13,402 nucleotides of DNA, taken from DASYSA01 sp036003885. GTDB taxonomy: Bacteria > Acidobacteriota > Blastocatellia > UBA7656. Under the pieces are notes generated by a model, which was not told the DNA's origin, did no database searches, and saw nothing but the letters and a program-made list of their open reading frames with translations. Position numbers and translations under genes: made by a program. Positions 8,201-13,402 of the stretch are shown here, one piece after another (position 1 is the stretch's first letter; each line of letters begins with the position of its first letter). Where the stretch lies: positions 1 through 13,402 of the forward strand of contig DASYSA010000184.1 of assembly GCA_036003885.1 (NCBI GenBank), given 5' to 3'.

Positions 8201-8815
8201 GTCGATCTATCAGGCAGGTTTCTTTCTGGCTCGCGCGAAGTGCGAATCGTGACCAACATGCGAATCTACTGGGACCAGATTCTGGTAGACACTTCGAACG
8301 CGAAGGCACCTGTTCAGATGTCGCGGCTCGAGCCGTCGAAGGCTGATCTCAGGTGGCGAGGCTTCTCGGCGGAGACGACGCCGGATGGCCGCGAGCCGTT
8401 TGGATACGACTACCAGCGAGTAACCTTCACGTCACCGTGGAAGACCATGACGGGGCGCTACACTCGCGAGGGCGATGTAAGAGAGTTGCTGCGTCGCGTG
8501 GACGATATGTTCGTGATCTCGCGGCCGGGCGATGAGATAGCGCTGTCGTTTGATGCTTCGGCGCTGCCGGCGCTTATGCCTGGTTGGAAGAGGACGTTCC
8601 TGCTCTACGCGGATGGGTACAGTAAGGAGATGGACCTCAACTCGGCGAGTCCCGACCAGGTTATGCCGTTGCCATTCCACGGAATGAAGAGCTATCCCTA
8701 TTCGGCGCGAGAGCGGTATCCAATGACTCGGGCGCGACACGAGTACCTGGACAACTACAACACCCGTGTCGTTCGAGCGCCGGTATCAAGAGAGCTGGTT
8801 GGCATCGAGCCCTGA
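5216..8815 (+). CDS. Exported TPR / FG-GAP (VCBS) / UnbV-ASPIC repeat protein, CRTAC1-like (1199 aa)
   Basis: The N terminus has a hydrophobic signal (MCTLLTHRLLMLILIASC) with a lipobox-like I-A-S-C, so Cys18 may be lipidated; cleavage after APA (about residue 25) is the alternative. Residues about 48-230 hold TPR-type helical repeats. A propeller-like region follows with at least seven calcium-binding-type Asp motifs: DYDGDGDLD (310), DYDNDAKPD (362), DVDHDGDLD (413), DYDNRRDID (487), DFNKDGFTD (537), DYDNDGLLD (593) and DIDGDGDTD (646). Most are followed by an R-N-D/N-G segment, as in VCBS/FG-GAP blades. Residues about 686-750 match the UnbV/ASPIC domain (RSGVGSKI..., VLWPAGIVQ). The C-terminal 420 residues, from CPFLYAWNGERFEF (776), form an extra conserved-looking domain of unknown function. 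The protein is probably surface or periplasmic; suggested roles are adhesion, protein assembly or polymer binding, none shown. Such proteins are abundant in Acidobacteriota. The ribosome-binding site is weak. Confidence 0.9.
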   Translation: MCTLLTHRLLMLILIASCLLTAPAGSSKQPGASPAQSGQSASAARESAYRANNLGVAMLEQFKYKEGGDQFRRALQLDPSLSIARVNLAIALYNIPDVESALREAKAATALLPNSPQPHYIIGLIAKAQNRIEDAIASFQRVLQIDPRDVGANINLGQIYNGKARYPEAIVVLRTAIDAEPYSATAVYQLSIALNRGGQREEGRRMSDRFLALREGGYGTVIGQNYPEQGQYAEAISSTGAEPGLVDPKVPDVVFTDATPSVLPAGAVKSPDAAAEIKPVFSRRFTAAEFNDAARKEIVASVGGPVTLIDYDGDGDLDLFEATGSRQRLYRNDGGKFVDVTAQSGALSITGNGSVTGVVAGDYDNDAKPDLFVLRYGTSTLYHNDGNGRFSDVTAAAGIPAYPYLAISAALVDVDHDGDLDIFIAGFVDLTKSPSADASRPFSFPADFSGAPNLLLRNNGNGKFTDITAPAKVTGSLAHAVAVVPTDYDNRRDIDLLVVNFNALPSLFRNMRDGSFSDVAGEAGLAKGAFTSAAAGDFNKDGFTDFYFGASDTPGSFAISDGRGRFTMKAAPAAASNVTNAQFVESDAAQFLDYDNDGLLDLVRVSVGESGGGLRLWRNAGEWSEVAPTRETSAQKLSPRVLASGDIDGDGDTDIVMRGASGELKFLRNDGGSRNRSFKVQLAGRVSNRSGVGSKIDARAGSLRQRFETYAATPAPAPADVIFGLGSRAGVDAVRVLWPAGIVQAETDLAGATTSVSNQLAQTLVVTELDRKPSSCPFLYAWNGERFEFITDFMGGGEMGYWEAPGVRNHPDPDEYVRIRDDQLKEHDGRFELRVTNELEETLYVDRLQLIAISHPSDVEVYPNEGMVDPPRPFKLFTTRSARPPIAATDEHGHDVLARIARLDRKYPDDFQLHQIRGYAGEHTLTLDLGKESTGRTLLLLTAWTDYAFSSDNVSANQAGLSMKAPAIQVKDARGRWQTVIPDIGIPVGRPQTMVVDLSGRFLSGSREVRIVTNMRIYWDQILVDTSNAKAPVQMSRLEPSKADLRWRGFSAETTPDGREPFGYDYQRVTFTSPWKTMTGRYTREGDVRELLRRVDDMFVISRPGDEIALSFDASALPALMPGWKRTFLLYADGYSKEMDLNSASPDQVMPLPFHGMKSYPYSARERYPMTRARHEYLDNYNTRVVRAPVSRELVGIEP

Positions 8816-8832
8816 ACGTCGCGGAGAAGCTA

Positions 8833-8907
8833 ATCCGTAGATGACGCAGATTTCGCAGATACGCAAAAGCCGTCTCCTTATCTGTGAAATCTGCGTCATC
8901 TGCGGAT
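8833..8907. repeat. Inverted repeat 1 (29-bp arms, 9-nt CGCAGAT word)
   Basis: The arms 8833-8861 and 8879-8907 are complementary except at two positions and enclose a 17-nt loop. Each arm is itself a tandem of a degenerate 9-nt unit (CG[C/T]AGAT plus two bases on the left, ATCTGYGNN on the right). Both mismatches (8838/8902 and 8855/8885) are G-U wobbles in plus-strand RNA, so a plus transcript folds into an unbroken 29-bp stem. The repeat starts 17 nt after the FG-GAP stop codon and ends 18 nt before the hydrolase start. It may act as a 3'-end hairpin, an attenuator, or simply be a mobile intergenic repeat. Confidence 0.9.
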
Positions 8908-8912
8908 AGTAT

Positions 8913-8916
8913 GGAG
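8913..8916 (+). promoter_or_regulatory. Ribosome-binding site that sets the hydrolase start
   Basis: GGAG lies 9 nt before the ATG at 8926. The earlier in-frame starts (GTG 8884, ATG 8911) have only the inverted repeat upstream of them and no Shine-Dalgarno, so 8926 is preferred. Confidence 0.65.
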
Positions 8917-8925
8917 AAGATTAGA

Positions 8926-9954
8926 ATGGAACACCTCAGATATTCAGTCGCTGCCTGCCAGACCGACATGCCAAACCCTATCGAGCGCCGTCAGATGCGA
9001 GCCAATACCGACCGCATCCTCTCGATGATAGATTCAGCCGTTCAAGGCAGCGCTCCGTTTCTGCCTGTTCGGCTCGTCGTCTTCCCCGAGTTCGCGCATG
9101 CCGCCCCCGTCTTCCCTACGGTTTCAGAACTGATCGAGAAGCTCGCTGTCCCTATTCCGAACGAGCACACCGAGCGACTCGAACAGAAAGCGCGAGAGTA
9201 TGGAATCTACATTCAGTCGGGCACGATGCTGGAGGTCGATGCGAAATGGCCCGGAGTCGTGTTCAACACCTCATGTTTGGTCGGCCCCGAAGGGATCCTC
9301 TACAAGTATCGCAAGGTGAACACGTGGATACCCTTCGAAGTTCATGCGAGCCCGCACGACCTCGCCGGGTACGACGAGCCTCTGTTCCCCGTCGCCGACA
9401 CGCCAATCGGGCGGATTGGGTGCGCGATCTGCTACGACTGGGTATTCCCTGAAGCTATTCGCCAGCTGGCGGCGAATGGCGCAGAGATTCTGATTCGGGT
9501 GTCTGCTTATATGGACCCGTGGGGCGCGACCGAGCCGATGAATTGGTGGACGATCGTGAATCGGTGCCGCGCGCTCGAGAACATGGCGTATGTAGCTGCG
9601 GCCAACCAGGGCGCGAGTCTGAAGTTCTATCCGCCGTACTCGTGGCCCGGCGGAAGTCAGGTTGTGGATTTCGACGGCCGGTTGTTGGCGGAAGCGTCGC
9701 CTGGGCCTGGCGAAAGAATCGTCGTGGCTCCCGTGGATGTCTCCGCGCTTCGGCACGAGCGCGCTACGCGGCGTGGGCATCACATGCTGGCTCACCTGCG
9801 GGCGGAGGCATATCCGGTATACAAACGTCATCAGTATCCGCCGAGGTTTGAAGCGACCAGGCTGTCCTATGAGTCAAACAATGAGCTAATCGACGAAGCG
9901 AAGGAACAAGCCACGAATTACACGAATTTCACGAATCGACACGAATCGACTTGA
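8926..9954 (+). CDS. Carbon-nitrogen hydrolase (nitrilase superfamily)
   Basis: This is a cytoplasmic thiol hydrolase acting on a C-N bond (amide, nitrile or N-carbamoyl compound); the substrate cannot be assigned. The Glu-Lys-Cys triad is visible when counted from the ATG at 8926: E55 in VFPEFAHA, K130 in YKYRKVNTW and C169 in GCAICYDWVFPE. A second supporting Glu is at 138 (PFEVH). Further family landmarks are CRALENMAYVAAANQG and a late G-x-S-Q-V-V-D-F-D-G-R-L-L. The length of 342 aa is slightly long for the family. The last 16 residues, E-Q-A-T-N-Y-T-N-F-T-N-R-H-E-S-T, are encoded by inverted repeat 2, with the TGA in its loop, and look like an acquired tail rather than part of the fold. 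The N-terminal reading could be extended by 5 or 14 residues, the longer extension through repeat 1, but the Shine-Dalgarno at 8913 argues against that. The neighbours give no pathway. Confidence 0.9.
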   Translation: MEHLRYSVAACQTDMPNPIERRQMRANTDRILSMIDSAVQGSAPFLPVRLVVFPEFAHAAPVFPTVSELIEKLAVPIPNEHTERLEQKAREYGIYIQSGTMLEVDAKWPGVVFNTSCLVGPEGILYKYRKVNTWIPFEVHASPHDLAGYDEPLFPVADTPIGRIGCAICYDWVFPEAIRQLAANGAEILIRVSAYMDPWGATEPMNWWTIVNRCRALENMAYVAAANQGASLKFYPPYSWPGGSQVVDFDGRLLAEASPGPGERIVVAPVDVSALRHERATRRGHHMLAHLRAEAYPVYKRHQYPPRFEATRLSYESNNELIDEAKEQATNYTNFTNRHEST

Positions 9955-10014
9955 GATGAGATGGTGGCATGCGATCGATTCGTGTCGATTCGTGAAATTC
10001 GAACAATTCGTGGC
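9910..10014. repeat. Inverted repeat 2 (40-bp arms, CACGAAT word)
   Basis: The arms 9910-9949 and 9975-10014 match at 37 of 40 positions and enclose a 25-nt loop. The left arm is a tandem of CACGAAT followed by 2-3 variable bases (units of 9, 9, 10 and 10 nt); the three mismatches are clustered in one unit. AAGGA at 9901 and TCCTT near 10018 extend the symmetry loosely. The left arm is in-frame coding sequence for the hydrolase C terminus, the hydrolase stop codon (9952-9954) is in the loop, and the right arm is intergenic. Confidence 0.93.
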
Positions 10015-10108
10015 CGCTCCTTAACGTCATCTTATTATCAAATCAATTTTTCTTAAGCACGTTGATACACATTTCCGGTACGATAAAAGACCACGGGGGA
10101 ATAGACCA

Positions 10109-11278
10109 ATGAAGACGATAGGTGTTTTGACGGGCGGCGGAGACGTTCCAGGGCTGAACCCCTGCATAAAGGCTGTGGTGTATCGAGCGATCGACGAGGG
10201 TTACAAGGTGCTCGGCATACGTCGAGGATGGGGCGGTTTGTTGAATTTCGATCCCGATGATCCTGCGAGCTTCGAACGCAACATCATGCCTCTGGACAAG
10301 AACGTCGTGCGCACTATCGACCGCACCGGAGGGACGATCCTCCACACCAGCCGCACCAATCCGGGAAAGGTGAGGCTCAAGGATGAGCCGGCATTCCTGC
10401 GGGACCTGGAACAACCGAGGGCAGAAGAAGGGGATCCACGGCCGCGCGACTTTACGCCTCACGTCTTGCGAGTCCTCGAGCACCTTGGGATGGACACTCT
10501 GATCCCAATCGGAGGCGACGACACCCTGAGCTACGGTGAGCGCCTTCACACTGAGGGCGTCAAGGTGATCGCAATACCGAAGACGATGGACAACGACGTC
10601 TACGGCACCGACTACTGCATAGGATTCAGCACCGCGGTTACTCGCAGCGTTCAGTTCATACATCAACTTCGGACCAGCACCGGCTCGCACGAACGCATCG
10701 CGGTTGTCGAACTGTTCGGGCGCAACAGCGGCGAGACCAGTCTCATCACGTCCTATCTTGCTGGAGTCGATCGGGCGCTGATATCCGAGGTCCCGTTCGA
10801 TCCGGTGAAACTGGCCGAGCTCGTAATGCGCGATAAGCGGGCCAATCCGAGTAACTACGCTATGGTGACCATGAGCGAGGGTGCCAGCATGGTTGGGGGC
10901 ACAGTGGTCGAGGTCGGGGAGGCGGATCCCTACGGACATCGCAAGCTCGGGGGGATCGGACAGCTTACGGGGGAAGCCCTCAAGAGACTGACCGGTGAGG
11001 ACATCGTCTATCAGCAGATCGCCTATTTGATGCGTTCAGGAGCGCCGGACGCCGTTGACCTGATGGTGTCGGTTAACTTCGCCCACATGGCAATGGACCT
11101 GATCCTGGAACGGGTGAGCGGAAGAATGTGTGCGCTGAGGGATGGGAGCTACGTGCACGTTCCAATCAGCACGATGACGAGCGGCCTGAAGCGCGTCGAC
11201 GTAACTGAGCTGTATGACGTGGATCAGTACCTGCCAAAGGTGCGCCGAGTCCTGGGCAAACCTATGTTTTTGTATTGA
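10109..11278 (+). CDS. 6-phosphofructokinase, pyrophosphate-type active site
   Basis: This enzyme phosphorylates fructose 6-phosphate to the 1,6-bisphosphate in glycolysis. The fold signature GVLTGGGDVPGLN is at residues 5-17. The phosphoryl-donor loop reads GGDDT (135-139) and the catalytic loop PKTMDND (157-163). The second Asp of GGDD and the Lys before T-x-DND are the two residues that usually mark PPi-dependent enzymes; ATP enzymes have Gly at both places (GGDGS, PGTIDND). FGR (203-205) stands where MGR is usual for substrate binding. At 389 aa it is a little longer than bacterial ATP-PFK (about 320 aa) and in the range of PPi/mixed-group enzymes. The ATG is preceded by a GGGGGA ribosome-binding site at about 7-nt spacing. 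PPi use would make the step reversible, but activity is inferred from residues only. A standalone gene is likely, because repeats flank it on both sides. Confidence 0.95.
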   Translation: MKTIGVLTGGGDVPGLNPCIKAVVYRAIDEGYKVLGIRRGWGGLLNFDPDDPASFERNIMPLDKNVVRTIDRTGGTILHTSRTNPGKVRLKDEPAFLRDLEQPRAEEGDPRPRDFTPHVLRVLEHLGMDTLIPIGGDDTLSYGERLHTEGVKVIAIPKTMDNDVYGTDYCIGFSTAVTRSVQFIHQLRTSTGSHERIAVVELFGRNSGETSLITSYLAGVDRALISEVPFDPVKLAELVMRDKRANPSNYAMVTMSEGASMVGGTVVEVGEADPYGHRKLGGIGQLTGEALKRLTGEDIVYQQIAYLMRSGAPDAVDLMVSVNFAHMAMDLILERVSGRMCALRDGSYVHVPISTMTSGLKRVDVTELYDVDQYLPKVRRVLGKPMFLY

Positions 11279-11331
11279 GGCTGCAATGTCTGGTTGACTG
11301 CTTCAGAATTCCTGGCAAATCCCTTCTCGGA

Positions 11332-11354
11332 GTGTCGGTGCGGTCTCACGACAC
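11332..11354 (+). terminator. Weak hairpin downstream of the phosphofructokinase
   Basis: GTGTCG and CGACAC form 6-bp arms around an 11-nt loop, 54 nt after the stop codon. No U-run follows, so an intrinsic terminator is doubtful. A further short dyad, CTATA-N8-TATAG, lies at 11362-11379. Nothing else is recognised between the gene and inverted repeat 3. Confidence 0.25.
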
Positions 11355-11430
11355 ACTCTCGCTATATCTAAAGGTATAGAGCAGCCTTGCCCGCTGGGCT
11401 AATGACAAAGACCCCCAGGGATCGATAATG

Positions 11431-11528
11431 GTTTCGCGTTCCGCGTTTGTCGTTTCGCGTTCAGTCTCCGATGACTGTTGTAACCAGGGATCGCCCAACC
11501 ATGAAACGTTAAACGCAAAACGCGAAAC
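11431..11528. repeat. Inverted repeat 3 (25-bp arms, 7-nt AAACGNN word)
   Basis: The arms 11431-11455 and 11504-11528 match at 21 of 25 positions across a 48-nt loop. Both arms consist of a 7-nt unit: GTTTCGC-like on the left, AAACGNN-like on the right (AAACGTT, AAACGCA, AAACGCG, AAACTCG). The right-hand units run on to the permease start codon at 11538. The sequence is unrelated to repeats 1 and 2 but the architecture is the same. Confidence 0.85.
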
Positions 11529-11537
11529 TCGAAACGA

Positions 11538-12863
11538 ATGACGCCTCAGACTGCACTGAAGAGAGAATTGGGTCTCGGCTCCGCCACGGCGATGGTGGTT
11601 GGAGAAGTAATCGCTGTCGGCATCTTTCTGACGCCGGCCGATATGGCCAGGTCGCTCGGCTCGCCGCTGCTGGTGTTGATCGTATGGATCGTGATGGGAG
11701 TAATGGCTCTGAGCGGCGCGTTCTGCTACGGAGAACTTGCTGCTCGATTCCCCCAGGCGGGCGGGGGCTACGTTTATCTGCGCGAGGTATACGGTCCACG
11801 ACTGGCGTTCCTGTACGGATGGAAGTGCTTTCTGGTGATGGATCCCGGACTCACGGCAGCCCTGGGAGTCGGGCTGGCGAGCTACGCGGGCTCAATCATT
11901 CCACTTTCGGCGCTTTGGACGAAGCTGGTTGCAGGCGGCGCCGTAATAGTCATTGCCGCGGCTAATATTCTGGGTGTACGAATCGGCGCGCGGGTAATGC
12001 AGTGGCTTGCACTCGTGAAGATCGGTTGTCTCCTGTTCATTATCGTGTGGGGTTTTGGCGGAGCGCTGGGTGACTGGTCGAACCTCGTTCCTTTTGTGGC
12101 TCAGCGATCGGGTTCATCGCCTCTCTTCGGCGCGCTTGCCGGAGGACTGGTCGCCGGATTTTTTTCATTCGGCGGATGGTGGGATGTCAGCAAGATGACT
12201 GGCGAGATACGCGACCCCGGCCGCACGTTGCCGCGCGCTATTGCGCTCGGAGTGCTGGTTGTGACGCTGGTGTACATCATGACCAGTGCGGTGTTCATGT
12301 ATCTGGTGCCCGTGGAACGCGTGACATCCGGAGAGACCTTTGCGGCCCAGGTTGGAGAAGTCTTATTCGGGACCGCGGGCCAAAAGATATTCGCGGCAAT
12401 TGTTGTTGTCTCGGTACTCGGAAGCCTGGCTGCAGTCATAATGACGGCGCCACGCGTGTATTATGCGATGGCGCGCGATGGCCTGTTCTTCGGCGGGGCT
12501 GCATCGGTTCACCCGCGCTTCGGCACGCCGGCTCGCGCGATCGCTATTCAGGCGACGCTTGCATGTGTGTTGATAGGCCTCGGAACGTTTCGACAGATCA
12601 TCGCTTATTTCATTTTTATCACGGTGATTTTCATCGGCTTGACGGTGGCTGCAGTCTTTGTGCTGAGGCGACGGAATTCAGACTCGAGCTACCTCGCTCC
12701 GGGCTATCCGGTTACGCCCATGATATTTCTCACGCTGGTGGTGATCCTGCTGGTTCTGCTTGCCGGGAACAACCCGATGGAGGCACTACTTGGAGCGGTC
12801 GTCGTAGCGCTGGGACTCCCCGTCTATCAGTTCGTTGTTCGCAAGCGACATTCGTCGCGCTGA
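11538..12863 (+). CDS. APC-superfamily amino-acid permease
   Basis: This is an inner-membrane secondary transporter, probably for amino acids or related amines. The N terminus LKRELGLGSATAMVVGEVIAVGIF is the usual APC entry into membrane segment 1. It is followed by the family loop F-P-x-A-G-G-G-Y-V-Y-L-R-E-V-Y-G and, in the middle, F-F-S-F-G-G-W-W-D-V-S-K-M-T-G-E-I-R-D-P-G-R-T-L-P-R-A, matching the APC segment-6/loop motif. About twelve hydrophobic segments and 441 aa are normal for the LAT/YfnA-like branch. In segment 1 the usual I-G-x-G-I-F is I-A-V-G-I-F, so the first Gly of the substrate-carboxylate loop is Ala. The ATG at 11538 has no Shine-Dalgarno; inverted repeat 3 units occupy that place. 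No better in-frame start is seen, and protein homology begins right after this Met. Substrate and coupling ion are not determined. Confidence 0.93.
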   Translation: MTPQTALKRELGLGSATAMVVGEVIAVGIFLTPADMARSLGSPLLVLIVWIVMGVMALSGAFCYGELAARFPQAGGGYVYLREVYGPRLAFLYGWKCFLVMDPGLTAALGVGLASYAGSIIPLSALWTKLVAGGAVIVIAAANILGVRIGARVMQWLALVKIGCLLFIIVWGFGGALGDWSNLVPFVAQRSGSSPLFGALAGGLVAGFFSFGGWWDVSKMTGEIRDPGRTLPRAIALGVLVVTLVYIMTSAVFMYLVPVERVTSGETFAAQVGEVLFGTAGQKIFAAIVVVSVLGSLAAVIMTAPRVYYAMARDGLFFGGAASVHPRFGTPARAIAIQATLACVLIGLGTFRQIIAYFIFITVIFIGLTVAAVFVLRRRNSDSSYLAPGYPVTPMIFLTLVVILLVLLAGNNPMEALLGAVVVALGLPVYQFVVRKRHSSR

Positions 12864-12925
12864 CGTAGAATGAATGGCGTGCGCGGTAGTTGAACTGAAA
12901 CGGTCATGGTGGCGTTTGAGAAGGC

Positions 12926-12932
12926 AAGGAGG
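12926..12932 (+). promoter_or_regulatory. Strong ribosome-binding site for the small exported protein
   Basis: A perfect AAGGAGG lies 7 nt before the ATG at 12940. It decides the start against the in-frame ATG at 12874, which lies only 11 nt after the permease stop and lacks such a site. Confidence 0.8.
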
Positions 12933-12939
12933 TATCTGT

Positions 12940-13392
12940 ATGAAACAACTGTGTTGCTCTCTCGTTGTGAGCGTTCTAACGGGGGCCTCCGCGATTACCA
13001 CACTGAGCCAGTCGCGAGAAACCTGGCCTCACACTCGCGCCACTATCAGGTTCACGCAGGGGCCGGAAACGCATTGGGAACTCGGTCAGGCAGAAACTGA
13101 CGTCCTCATCGAAATGCTCGCCACATTGAAATCACGAGCCGCAGAAACCGAACAGGACCACCTGGGCTTCAGGGGCTTTGATGTCATCCTTCGTGATTCA
13201 GCGTTGCTGAAAACGGAGGAGATAAATGTGTGCGACGGCGTTGTCCGGCGCGGTGAAGGAAAGAACGCCCGCTGGTTTGAAGACAAAGAGAGGCAAGTCG
13301 AGCGGTGGCTGCTGGCAACCTGGAAGCAGCGGCTCGGACCTGGTGTGTACGATGGAGTCAAGATACAGGTAGAATCGAGCCGGCGGCAGTAA
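12940..13392 (+). CDS. Small exported protein of unknown function (150 aa)
   Basis: I do not recognise the family. Residues 1-18 (MKQLCCSLVVSVLTGASA) look like a signal peptide, with a cleavage site after A-S-A. The mature part, about 132 aa, is charged and mixed alpha/beta in character. It has an E-x-x-W-x-L-G-Q-A-E-T-D-V-L segment, then VCDGVVRRGEGK, then a helical E-R-Q-V-E-R-W-L-L-A-T-W-K-Q-R-L near the C terminus. The single Cys of the mature part lies in VCDG, so no internal disulfide is possible. It is preceded by a perfect Shine-Dalgarno 76 nt after the permease, so it could be co-transcribed or have its own promoter (TAGAAT at 12866-12871 is a -10-like match without a good -35). It is likely periplasmic or secreted. 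The TAA stop is at 13390-13392, just before the right edge. Confidence 0.78.
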   Translation: MKQLCCSLVVSVLTGASAITTLSQSRETWPHTRATIRFTQGPETHWELGQAETDVLIEMLATLKSRAAETEQDHLGFRGFDVILRDSALLKTEEINVCDGVVRRGEGKNARWFEDKERQVERWLLATWKQRLGPGVYDGVKIQVESSRRQ

Positions 13393-13402
13393 GATGCGTG
13401 AT

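Noticed and set aside
8884..8925. N-terminal extension of the hydrolase through the inverted repeat (GTG 8884 or ATG 8911)
   Set aside because: Neither codon has a Shine-Dalgarno, the residues from the GTG are repeat-encoded, and GGAG at 8913-8916 points to 8926.
8833..10014. The two large inverted repeats as ends of an insertion sequence or CRISPR-like array
   Set aside because: No transposase lies between them, the two repeats differ in sequence, and there are no spaced direct repeats.
10062..10087. TTGATA and GATAAA as a sigma-70 promoter for the phosphofructokinase
   Set aside because: The spacer is only 14 nt, and no better -10 was found at 16-18 nt.
10043..10939. 298-codon minus-strand open frame opposite the phosphofructokinase
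   Set aside because: Long because of codon bias on the real strand; the phosphofructokinase frame has all catalytic motifs and a ribosome-binding site.

Overview
The window is a moderately GC-rich bacterial chromosome segment with two unrelated halves. The best guess for the host is Acidobacteriota or a nearby environmental lineage. This rests on the TPR/FG-GAP/UnbV giant protein (a family very common there), a PPi-type phosphofructokinase, and several kinds of word-like intergenic inverted repeats. It is an inference from family knowledge, because no rRNA or marker gene is present. I see no tRNA, rRNA, CRISPR array or transposase.

Left half (1-4734, all minus strand): the beginning of a contractile injection system (eCIS, tailocin or phage-tail-like). 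Read in the direction of transcription it contains a sigma-54 activator (bEBP, 466 aa), a 193-nt gap with a near-consensus -24/-12 sigma-54 promoter and an upstream palindrome, a 100-aa winged-helix-like protein, an unusually long tail sheath protein (803 aa), and the first 64 codons of a tail tube protein running off the left edge. The activator's receiver-like domain lacks the phosphorylatable Asp and the conserved Lys. The simplest reading is a contractile machine switched on by a dedicated sigma-54 activator that senses something other than phosphorylation, and this is the most interesting thing in the window. The rest of the cluster (baseplate, spike, AAA+ ATPase, cargo) should lie to the left.

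The 4735-5215 region separates the activator from the divergently transcribed right half. It has several short palindromes but no clear promoter.

Right half (5216-13392, all plus strand): a 1199-aa exported TPR/FG-GAP/UnbV protein; a nitrilase-superfamily amidohydrolase; a PPi-type 6-phosphofructokinase; an APC-family amino-acid permease; and a small exported protein of unknown function. The metabolic genes do not form an obvious pathway. Three of the four gaps here carry a large hyphenated inverted repeat. The three repeats are unrelated in sequence but built the same way: each arm is a short tandem of a degenerate 7-10 nt word. They touch gene ends closely. One lies 18 nt before a start codon, one encodes the C-terminal tail of the hydrolase with the stop codon in its loop, and one sits where the permease's ribosome-binding site should be.
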